A DNA stretch of 39,528 nucleotides from VBCK01 sp035939615 (lineage in GTDB: Bacteria > Pseudomonadota > Gammaproteobacteria > Burkholderiales > Burkholderiaceae_F): contig DASZFP010000016.1 in NCBI GenBank assembly GCA_035939615.1, positions 1 through 39,528 of the forward strand. Reading direction: 5' to 3'. The notes under the pieces were generated by a model. It ran no database searches, was not told where the DNA came from, and saw only the letters and a program-made list of their open reading frames with translations. Below, piece after piece: positions 9,178 to 17,200 of the stretch. Every line of letters starts with the position of its first letter. The first letter of the stretch is position 1. A program made the translations under genes and the position numbers.

Positions 9178-9459
9178 TCACGCCACGACCTGCACTCCGT
9201 GCCAGAAGGCGCAGCGCCCCTCGATCTGTTTCGCCGCCTCGCTCGGGGCGGCGTAATACCAGACCGCGTCGGGATTGACGCTGTCGCCCACCACCAGGTC
9301 GTAGTAGCTCGCGGTACCCTTCCAGGGGCACACGGTGGTGGTCGAGCTCGCTCGCAGATATTCGCGTTTGACCGAGGCGAGCGGGAAATAGTGGTTGCCC
9401 TCGACCACCACGGTGTCCGGGCTGTCGGCGATCACGGCGCCGTTCCAGAGGGCCTTCAT
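9178..9459 (-). CDS. DUF427 domain protein
   Basis: A 93-residue protein that consists of one DUF427 domain: N-G-A-V-I-A-D-S near the start, Y-F-P, then the family signature C-P-W-K-G-T-A-S-Y-Y-D and the closing G-R-C-A-F-W. The family has a small beta-rich fold; its biochemical role is not established. The frame extends further upstream, but the ATG at 9459 is the right start because it overlaps the TGA of the preceding small gene (ATGA, 9456-9459), a classic translational-coupling arrangement, and begins exactly where family members begin. An AAGGGA lies upstream as ribosome binding site. Confidence 0.85.
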   Translation of the reverse strand: MKALWNGAVIADSPDTVVVEGNHYFPLASVKREYLRASSTTTVCPWKGTASYYDLVVGDSVNPDAVWYYAAPSEAAKQIEGRCAFWHGVQVVA

Positions 9460-9659
9460 GCCGATCGTCCCTTGGAGGTTGGATCGTTTGACTTTGCTCG
9501 GTCGCCATTTGAATTGCGCCTCCCGAGCGAGCTTCCGGGCCGCGTCGGCAGAGTCGGATCGCTCGCCGGGAAAGTCTCTTCGAGCGCTTCGTCCAGCACC
9601 CATTCGTCGTACGCCGCCGTGCCGGGAGCCGGAACGGGGTCCATCGTCGTCGTGTCCAC
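9456..9659 (-). CDS. Small acidic protein with F-P-A-S-D-P motif
   Basis: A 67-residue soluble protein. The core D-E-A-L-E-E-T-F-P-A-S-D-P is a motif I recognise from many short uncharacterised proteobacterial proteins; the C-terminal third is basic (R-R-N-S-N-G-D-R-A-K). The start is GTG at 9659, supported by AAGGA at 9667-9671 seven bases upstream; an internal ATG at 9644 is the alternative. Its TGA stop overlaps the ATG of the DUF427 gene, which argues that both are real and made together. No function can be assigned. Confidence 0.65.
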   Translation of the reverse strand: MDTTTMDPVPAPGTAAYDEWVLDEALEETFPASDPTLPTRPGSSLGRRNSNGDRAKSNDPTSKGRSA

Positions 9660-9777
9660 AGTCGAATCCTTATACGCGTGCCCTCATGGCTCAGCAGATT
9701 GCCACAAGAGGCTCGCGTGCGACCATGTCAGCGGCAAGGTGCTGGTGCGGTCGCCGAAAACGCTGCCCGACCGGCGC

Positions 9778-10920
9778 TCATTGACCCTGCGGCTCCATTT
9801 CGTGGACGATCACGCCGTCCAGGATATCGCCGCGCTCCTTCCACGGCTGCCGCCTGACCGCGTTCAGTCCGTCGCGATGGCCGGCCTCGCGCCGCAGTTC
9901 GATGCCCTCGCGGGTGAAATCGATGTCACGCGTGATGTCGTCATTGGGCAGGCGGGGTGCAATCAGCCGCACCACGTGCATCACGGTCGAGCAGCCCCAG
10001 GCCGCCAGCATGCGGCCGGTCTCCGACGCACGGTCCTGCGCCGGCACCAGGCGCTCGAGCTCGCGGACCACGTGCCGCAGGCGGTGTATCTGCGCCTGCC
10101 GCATCAGGTGGCTGTCGAAGCGGCTCGAGTACTGGATCTCCTTCTGACGGGACTGAACGTCCCACAACGACTTCGGTTCGGGGCCTCTCGGATTCCACAG
10201 ATTGACCGTGAAGATCACCGAATCGCGCCGCGGCATGTCGTCCAGCACGACCTCGATCGGCGTGTTCGAGAAGATGCCTCCATCCCAATAGGCCTGGTCG
10301 CCGATCCGGATCGCAGGAAACGCCGGCGGCAGCGCGCCGGAAGCCAGGATGTGATCGGGCCCCAGCGTGTCCTTGCGGGTGTCGAAGTAACGCATCGCCC
10401 CGTCGCGCACGCCGACCGCTCCGACCGTCAGGCGCATCGGGGCATGTGCCAGACAGCCGAAGTCCACCAGCTCACCCAGCGTTGAGCGCAGCCCGCGGGT
10501 CAGGTAGTACGAGGCCTGCTCGATGCCGACCTGCGCCAGCGGACCGAACGCCGCGCTCGGATTGGGCTCGAAGAAGCCGGGGATACCGAACGCCATCGTT
10601 CGAACGCTGTTCAAGCCCTCCCAGAATCGTGCGGCCGGGCCCTGCAGCGGAATGCCGGCCACCGCCATCCGATCCCAGAACTGCCGCAGCCGCGACCAGC
10701 GCTGCTCGACCGGATTGCCGGCGATGATGGCACCGTTGATCGCACCGATCGAGGTGCCGATGATCCAGTCGGGCTGAAGCCCGCTCTCGTGCAGAGCCTG
10801 GTAGATGCCGAGCTGGTAGGCGCCCAAGGCCCCGCCGCCCTGCAGCACCAGAACGATCTGACCCGGCAGGCTGTCGCGGCTGACCGCGACCTCAGCGGGC
10901 GATGGTTCGACGTTCGTCAC
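9778..10920 (-). CDS. Patatin-like phospholipase with DUF3734 C-terminus
   Basis: A 380-residue cytoplasmic or membrane-peripheral lipid acyl hydrolase. The patatin domain shows the glycine-rich oxyanion loop G-G-G-A-L-G (28-33), the nucleophile Ser57 in G-T-S-I-G, and the catalytic Asp213 in Y-W-D-G-G, the usual Ser-Asp dyad. The last 140 residues, with S-L-W-D-V-Q-S-R-Q-K-E-I-Q-Y-S-S-R, match the DUF3734 extension common in patatins of Burkholderiales and Rhizobiales. No signal peptide is seen. The GTG at 10920 is chosen because a GGGGGGAG lies eight bases before it; a TTG at 10938 would overlap this site. It faces away from the pilin operon across a spacer of 200 bases. A role in membrane lipid turnover or storage-lipid metabolism is plausible, but the substrate is unknown. 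Confidence 0.9.
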   Translation of the reverse strand: MTNVEPSPAEVAVSRDSLPGQIVLVLQGGGALGAYQLGIYQALHESGLQPDWIIGTSIGAINGAIIAGNPVEQRWSRLRQFWDRMAVAGIPLQGPAARFWEGLNSVRTMAFGIPGFFEPNPSAAFGPLAQVGIEQASYYLTRGLRSTLGELVDFGCLAHAPMRLTVGAVGVRDGAMRYFDTRKDTLGPDHILASGALPPAFPAIRIGDQAYWDGGIFSNTPIEVVLDDMPRRDSVIFTVNLWNPRGPEPKSLWDVQSRQKEIQYSSRFDSHLMRQAQIHRLRHVVRELERLVPAQDRASETGRMLAAWGCSTVMHVVRLIAPRLPNDDITRDIDFTREGIELRREAGHRDGLNAVRRQPWKERGDILDGVIVHEMEPQGQ

Positions 10921-11120
10921 GAGTAGATCTCCCCCCAAAACGAGTCGTTTGGTCGCATTGGCGGGGAGCGCCTTACACCCTTTCTAAAGATTCGCTGCGC
11001 CGCGACCGCCGATCGCTCGAAAACCGCCGCTACGCCCGGCCGGCTTCAAGAGAAGGGGCTCGCCGACCGATACCGAATACGAACACGGTGGAACTTAAGC
11101 CGCAAAGGATGGCGGACGCA

Positions 11121-11552
11121 ATGGCGCAAATTATTAAGACGACGAATCGTGCAGCGGGCTTCACGCTGATCGAGGTCATGGTGGTGTGCGCGATCGTGGC
11201 GATCCTGGCCGCGATCGCGGTGCCGGCCTACACGCGCTACGTCCAGCGCGGTGACGTGGTCGAGGGAACGCAGGCGCTGGCCCAATACCGCGTCCAGATG
11301 GAGCAGTACTACCAGGACAACAACACGTACGCCAATGGCGGCAACTGCGGGGCTCCGATTCCGACGCTGGTTAACTTCACGCTGGCGTGCGCGACCGGCA
11401 ACGCAGGGCAGACCTACGTGGCGACTGCGACCGGCAAGAGCACCACCCTGCTCAACAACTTCATCTACACGATCGACGAGACCAACGACCAGGCCACGAC
11501 CTCGACCGGTTCCTGGGGCCTGAGCTCGACCACCGCCTGGATCGTTCGCTAG
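11121..11552 (+). CDS. pilE: Type IV (minor) pilin, PilE-like
   Basis: A 143-residue prepilin. A short basic leader ending in Gly is followed by the cleavage and methylation sequence F-T-L-I-E-V-M-V-V with Glu at mature position 5, then the long hydrophobic helix and A-Y-T-R-Y-V-Q-R-G-D-V-V-E-G, a hallmark of PilE-type pilins. M-E-Q-Y-Y-Q-D-N-N-T-Y-A also fits this family. Two Cys remain in the head domain and could form its disulfide; the C-terminal Cys-Trp often seen near the end is here Ala-Trp. PilD would cut it in the inner membrane and it would join the pilus. ATG 11121 is preferred; ATG 11109, in frame, is the alternative. It is the first gene of the minor-pilin operon, whereas pilE is often last in related clusters. 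Confidence 0.88.
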   Translation: MAQIIKTTNRAAGFTLIEVMVVCAIVAILAAIAVPAYTRYVQRGDVVEGTQALAQYRVQMEQYYQDNNTYANGGNCGAPIPTLVNFTLACATGNAGQTYVATATGKSTTLLNNFIYTIDETNDQATTSTGSWGLSSTTAWIVR

Positions 11553-11570
11553 GTGCGGAGGCAAGCCACC

Positions 11571-12179
11571 ATGAGAACCCTGCAGCGCGGTGTCACCCTG
11601 ATCGAGCTGGCAGTCGTGCTGGCCGTGGTCGCGATCCTGTTTGCGACGGCGGCGCCGTCATTCGCGGCCTGGATCCATAACGTCCAGATCCGGACCGCGA
11701 CCGAATCGGTCCAGAACGGGCTGCAACTGGCGCGTGCGGAGGCGATCCGGCGCAACCGCAGCGTGATGTTCTGGCTGACCTCGAACGCCACCCCGCCCAC
11801 GGCCGACTGGGTGGTCGGATGCGCCAACCCGGCCGGCGCGGGATCGGTTCCGGAGCAGCCGGGCGACTGCCCAGGCACGCCGACAACCGCCACTCCAACG
11901 CCCGGCAACTATATCCAATCGCAGGCCGCCGCGGATCAACAGACCGCGCTGCCGCAGATCACCGTCACCCCCGCCGGGGCGACCAACGTGACCTTCAATT
12001 CGGTCGGGATGGTGCTGCCGAACACCGATGGCAGCGCCTCGATCACCCAGATCGACATCACCGATCCGTCCATTCCGACCGCGTCGGCGCGTCCGCTGCG
12101 GGTGACGATCAGCGGGGGGCAGATCCGGATGTGTGACCCCAACCTGAGCCTGGCGAACGATCCGCGGGGCTGCACATGA
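11571..12179 (+). CDS. fimT: FimT/GspH-family minor pseudopilin
   Basis: A 202-residue prepilin-like protein. The leader ends R-G before V-T-L-I-E-L-A-V-V with Glu at mature position 5, followed by the hydrophobic helix ending A-A-P-S-F, typical of FimT/GspH. The A-R-A-E-A-I-R-R-N motif (around residue 60) is a family signature. FimT proteins help initiate pilus assembly and in some species bind incoming DNA through a C-terminal G-R-x-R motif; here the equivalent segment reads G-Q-I-R-M-C-D-P (Gln184, Arg186), so one of the two Arg is missing. GGAG at 11557-11560 supports ATG 11571 rather than the GTG at 11553. The TGA overlaps the ATG of pilV (ATGA). Confidence 0.9.
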   Translation: MRTLQRGVTLIELAVVLAVVAILFATAAPSFAAWIHNVQIRTATESVQNGLQLARAEAIRRNRSVMFWLTSNATPPTADWVVGCANPAGAGSVPEQPGDCPGTPTTATPTPGNYIQSQAAADQQTALPQITVTPAGATNVTFNSVGMVLPNTDGSASITQIDITDPSIPTASARPLRVTISGGQIRMCDPNLSLANDPRGCT

Positions 12180-12595
12180 GCAAAGGGCAGAGCATGCGTG
12201 CGGCGATGCGTGGCATCTCGCTGATCGAAGTGCTGGTCGCGATGACGATTTTCGCCTTCGGCATCCTGGGCCTGCTCGGCATGCACGCCCGGGCGTTGAG
12301 CGGCTTTTCCGACGCCAAGTATCGCACCGACGCGGCGCTGCTGACCGACGGCCTGATCAACGACATCTGGGTGAACCGGACCAACATAGCCAGCTACGCC
12401 TACGCGAGCGGCACGGTTCCCTCGGCGGTGCAGCCGTGGCTGTCGGAGGTCCAGTCCACGTTGCCCAACGGCGCCGGCACGGTCGTGGTGAACGGAACGA
12501 CCGTCACGGTCACGGTGACGTGGCAGCCCCCGACCGCGGCCGCAGCCAGCCAGACACACTCGCACGTCGAAATCGCGACGATCCAGAACCCATGA
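12176..12595 (+). CDS. pilV: Type IV pilus minor pilin PilV
   Basis: A 139-residue prepilin. The leader ends R-G before I-S-L-I-E-V-L-V-A-M-T-I-F-A-F-G-I-L-G-L-L-G-M, the highly typical PilV N-terminus with Glu at mature position 5. The head domain is short and ends with a strand-rich T-V-T-V-T-V-T-W. PilV works with PilW, PilX, FimT/FimU and PilY1 as a priming complex at the pilus tip. The gene is locked between fimT and pilW by ATGA overlaps at both ends, so the proteins are probably made in similar amounts. Confidence 0.92.
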   Translation: MSKGQSMRAAMRGISLIEVLVAMTIFAFGILGLLGMHARALSGFSDAKYRTDAALLTDGLINDIWVNRTNIASYAYASGTVPSAVQPWLSEVQSTLPNGAGTVVVNGTTVTVTVTWQPPTAAAASQTHSHVEIATIQNP

Positions 12596-13689
12596 AAACG
12601 CGCACCCCAGCAAGCCGTGGCCAGCGGGGCTTCACGCTGGTCGAGGTCATGGTCTCCACGGTCGTGGCGCTGTTCGCGACTTTGGCCATTTTCCAGTCCT
12701 TCGCCGTGTCCGAGGGCTATCGACGCTCGGCGACCAGCGGCGGGGACGCCTCCTTCGCCGGAGCCCTCGGCACGTTCATGCTGGACAGCGATCTGCGCAT
12801 GGCTGGCTACGGCATCAACACGGCCACCTATCTGGGATGCGCCGTTACCGGGTCCGACTCGGGCGTGACGCCGACCGCCGCCATCAATTTCACGCTGGCA
12901 CCCGTGCAGATCACCCCGGGCACCGGCACCAACCCGGATTCGATCACGATCGTCTCCAGCAACACCGGCATGATGCCGGGCGCCATCAACTTCACCACGG
13001 CCCTGGCCTCGCCGACGAACAACTACGTCGTGACCGATGCCTACGGCGTGAAGCAAGGCGACGTGTTGTTGCTGGCCGAAGCGGGTCAGGCGTGCACCCT
13101 GGTCGAGGCCACCAACACGCCCACGAACGGCTCGAGCAATCAGAACACGATCAAGCACGCGGTGGCCCGCTACAACCCGGCCGGCGGGCTGGGCCCCAAC
13201 TACAGCGCCAACGCGGTGGTGATGGACATGGGTCCTCTGCCCACGGCCAACACCTACCGGATCCAGAACAACGCGGCGCTTCCCAACTTCAATTCGCTGG
13301 TGGTCGATCAGTTGATCGCCGATCGGCCGGCGCAGCCGGTTGCCGCCAACGTGGTGCAGCTCAGGGCGCTGTACGGCAAGAGCTCCACGGGCAACGGCAT
13401 CGTGGACACGTGGAACACGACCGCACCGGCCAACTCGACCGACTGGAGCAACGTGCTGGCCATACGCATCGCGATGGTGGCACGCAACGCAAAGCCGGAG
13501 AAGCCGGACCCGACCTCGGGCAACTGCGCCACCACGACAGCGGCCCCTTCCGTTACCTGGGACGACAACACCACCACCACGCTCGATGTCTCGGCCACCA
13601 CGCCGACCGGCCCGTCCTGGAAGTGCTACCGCTATCGGGTCTTTCACGTCACCAGCAGCCTGCGCAACCTGATCTGGACCCCCTCATGA
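12592..13689 (+). CDS. pilW: Type IV pilus minor pilin PilW
   Basis: A 365-residue prepilin. The leader ends R-G before F-T-L-V-E-V-M-V-S-T-V-V-A-L with Glu at mature position 5. The large head domain contains the PilW features S-D-L-R-M-A-G-Y-G (around residue 65-73) and a V-Q-L-R-A-L-Y-G motif. Within the tip complex PilW bridges the other minor pilins. ATG 12592 overlaps the pilV stop (ATGA), and the start fits the leader; the longer upstream open frame is a shadow of pilV. The 3' end overlaps pilX by ATGA. Confidence 0.92.
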   Translation: MKTRTPASRGQRGFTLVEVMVSTVVALFATLAIFQSFAVSEGYRRSATSGGDASFAGALGTFMLDSDLRMAGYGINTATYLGCAVTGSDSGVTPTAAINFTLAPVQITPGTGTNPDSITIVSSNTGMMPGAINFTTALASPTNNYVVTDAYGVKQGDVLLLAEAGQACTLVEATNTPTNGSSNQNTIKHAVARYNPAGGLGPNYSANAVVMDMGPLPTANTYRIQNNAALPNFNSLVVDQLIADRPAQPVAANVVQLRALYGKSSTGNGIVDTWNTTAPANSTDWSNVLAIRIAMVARNAKPEKPDPTSGNCATTTAAPSVTWDDNTTTTLDVSATTPTGPSWKCYRYRVFHVTSSLRNLIWTPS

Positions 13690-14255
13690 GATCGCTCCAC
13701 TCGGCGCCGCCTGGCGCCCAACGCGGATACATGCTCATGCTGGTGCTGGTTGCGCTGGTGGCCATGATGGTCTCGGGCATTGCGCTGGTGCGTTCGATGG
13801 ACACCAACACACTGGTGGCCGGCAACCTGGCCTCGCGCAACGCCACCGTCAACAGCGCCGACGCCGGCGTGCAGGCGGCAGTCAACTGGATCCAGGCCAA
13901 TTCCACCACCGGCGCGCTGAACGCAGACGCCGCGGCCAGCGGCTACTACTCGCACGGAGACGACCAGGCCTGGACCTCGGGCACGTTCTGGAGCACGTGT
14001 ACCGGCTGCACCTTCACCGACGCGGCCCGCAACCAGGTTTCCTGGAGCGTGAGCCGCATGTGCAAGCTGACCGGCAACCCGACCGACTCCGGAAACTTCT
14101 GCGCCTCCCTCAACGGCAGCACCTCCAATGGCGGCAGTTACTCGAGCGACGCCATCAACTTCACCGGTTCACCGAAATACTTCTATCGAATCACCATCCA
14201 GGTGGTCGATACGCGCAATTCCTCGACGCTCAGTCAGGCCTTTGTGACGCTTTGA
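13686..14255 (+). CDS. pilX: Type IV pilus minor pilin PilX
   Basis: A 189-residue protein of the PilX_N type. After a basic leader ending R-G comes Y-M-L-M-L-V-L-V-A-L-V-A-M-M, a hydrophobic helix in which mature position 5 is Leu rather than Glu, as in the GspK-like tip subunits. N-S-A-D-A-G-V-Q-A-A-V-N-W follows, a typical PilX motif. The head has five Cys and ends with the strand R-I-T-I-Q-V-V-D-T-R. It sits directly before pilY1, its usual partner. ATG 13686 overlaps the pilW stop. Confidence 0.9.
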   Translation: MRSLHSAPPGAQRGYMLMLVLVALVAMMVSGIALVRSMDTNTLVAGNLASRNATVNSADAGVQAAVNWIQANSTTGALNADAAASGYYSHGDDQAWTSGTFWSTCTGCTFTDAARNQVSWSVSRMCKLTGNPTDSGNFCASLNGSTSNGGSYSSDAINFTGSPKYFYRITIQVVDTRNSSTLSQAFVTL

Positions 14256-14268
14256 TCGGACCTCAACC

Positions 14269-17200
14269 ATGAAGACGGTGACTCGCCTCGCACTCGCCCT
14301 GACCGGGTTCGGCCTCGTCGCAATCGCGGGCGCCGTGACCACGGACATCTCGACCACTCCGATGGAGGTCGGCGCCAGCTCGGTGGTCAAACCCAACGTG
14401 ATGCTGCTGTTCGACGATTCCGGCAGTATGGCCTGGGACTTCATGCCCGACTGGCTGTCGGGGATTTTTTCCACGCCCTGCGTCGAGAAGCCGTACCTGT
14501 CCGGCGGTGGAGGCGGTGGAGGCGGCGGAGGCGGCGGATCCAGTCCGTGCCCGATTCCATCTGGGGCATCCACCATCGGCCAGCAGGGCGATCCGATGTA
14601 CTACGCCTATCAGTTCAATCAGATCTACTACAACCCGAACGTGTACTACCAGCCCGGCGTGACCTACGCCGGCGCGCAGATGACGAGCTACAACGCGGCG
14701 TCCTGCTCGGGCGCCAACTGGTCGAAGATTCCGGTCAACGGATATGTGAGCAACCCCTGCTCAGGCGGCGGCGGCGGCGGTGGCGGCGGTGGCAGCCTGG
14801 GCGGCAACCAGGCCACCAGCGGCACGATGGATCTGGCGAACGGCTACGTGGAGGCGACCTATTGCATGCCCACCGGCGGCACCGTCTCCAGGATCAGAAT
14901 CAGCGGCAGCGGCGGCAGCGGCTATCTCCTCCCGCCGACCGTGACCATCTCGGCGCCGACGGGTCCCGCGCCGCTCGTGACGGCGACCGCGACCGCGACG
15001 ATCAGCGGCGGCAAGGTCACTTCCATCACGATCACCAATGCCGGCTCCGGGTACACGACCGTGCCGACCGTGACGATTGCCCCGCCGCTCATTGGCACCC
15101 AGGCCACCGCCACCGCCAGCATCAGCGGCGGCGGTGCACCGGCGTCGTACTCGGCGGCCACCTGCAAGCGCAACTGGTTCGATACCGCCCAGCCCTTCCT
15201 CTACAACCTGGGAAGCGCGTCCAACGGCTACCCCGACGCTTATCAGACCGTCAGCGGATCCACCGTTTCGGTCACCCTGGGGACCTACGAGTATCCGGCG
15301 CCGTTGAACGGCAATCCGTTCTACTACGACATCCTGCCGGCCGAGTACTGTTCCGACGCACAGTTGGTGAACTGCGCGCTGATGACGGCTCCCAGCGGGA
15401 CCTACCAGAACCCGGCGCCGGTCCGGTTCTGCGTGTCGCCGATCGATCAGAACAGCCTTGCCGCGGTGAGCGGCACCACGGTCTTTACCTCCGGCGGTTC
15501 GGCCTCACCCCGTTGCCAGAAAAAATACAACCTGGCGCTCGGCTACACGCTGCCGCGCTACGGGTACTTCAAGCGCCGCGACATCATTCCGTCGATCGGC
15601 ACGTATACGCGCATCTCGGCGCGCATCGACTGTGCGGCCGCTCCGAGCTGCACGTACGCAGAGGAAATGAACAATTGGGCGAACTGGATCGCGTACTACC
15701 ACACCCGGATCCTGATGGCCAAGACCGCCGTCGGGCTCGCATTCAACCGCTTGACGACCAACTACCGCGTGGGCCTGCTCACGATCAATGCGTACGCCGG
15801 CGGTGGTGGGGGCGGTGGCTCGCTGGATACGAGCAAGTTCGTTCCGATCGGCGACTTTAGTTCGACCCAGCGCCAGACGCTCTATAACACCTTTTACGCA
15901 TTGTCCCCGAACAACTCCACGCCGCTGCGCGAAGCGCTGTCGCGCGTGGGCTGGTACTACGCCGGCAAGACGACCGGCCTGTCGGCCGGCATGATCACGA
16001 GTGCCTCCGGATCGACCGCGGCCAACCCGGACCCGGTCCAGTACTCCTGCCAGCAGAACTTCACGATCCTGACCACGGACGGCTACTGGAACGGCAACCC
16101 GGGACAGGACCTGAATGGCAACTCGATGGAGTACAACACGTCGTACGCGCAGCAGGACAACGATTCGACCAACATCTACGAGCAGCGCGGCCCCAGCGTG
16201 TATGGGCCGGGCGGCTATTTCGACGGCAACCTGGCCGACTCCACCACCGGCGGCGGCAGCGGTGGCGGCGGCGGTAGCCGGGGCGGCGGCGGCGGCAACA
16301 CGTACACCTCCAAGGGCACACTGGCCGACGTGGCGATGTACTACTACAAGACGGACCTGCGTCCGGCCGGCAGCACCAACTACAACACGGGCGCCCCGGT
16401 CAGCACCGACGATCCGAACGCCGCCGGGGTGCCGACCGTTCCGAAGGTCGACGAGAATCCCACCCAACACATGGTGACCTTCACGGTCGGCCTGGGCGTG
16501 GATGGCTACCTGACGTACGACGCGGTCGGCCAGACCTACGGGAGCCCGGACTACACGGCCATCGTCAATGGAACGGTCGGCGCCTGCGTCTGGGCCCCGG
16601 GGCTGACCTGCAACTGGCCACAGGTTCCAGCGGGGACCGGCTTTGGCGACGATCCGTCCAAGGACGACGACCTGTGGCATGCGGCCGTCAATGGCAGAGG
16701 CGCCTACCTGACGGCCAGGAGTCCCCAGGCCCTGCTGCGCGGGCTGAACAACGACCTGGCGCTGATCAAGGCACAGGTCGGCGCAGCGGCCGCGTCCGCA
16801 ACCAGCACGCCAAACATCACCCTGACGGACAACGCCATTTACAGTACGACCTTCCGCACGCAGTACTGGGATGGCGAAATGACCGCGCAGGCCGTCAGCG
16901 CCGCCGATGGCACCGTCAGTTCGGCCGTCACCTGGTCGGCCCAGACCAACCTGGACGGCACCGTCACGGGAAGCTCCGACAGCCGAACCATCTATACCTT
17001 GAAGTCGACCGGCGCCATGGTCAACTTTCTGTATGCCAACCTGGACGCGACGGCGCAAAACTGGTTCAACAACGATTGTGTTTACCTGTCGCAGTGCGTC
17101 GGCATGGTGACTGCAGATCAGACGATCGTGAACTCCGGCACCAATCTGATCAATTACCTGCGCGGACAGAGCGGATATGGCGACGGGGTCCACTTCCGCA

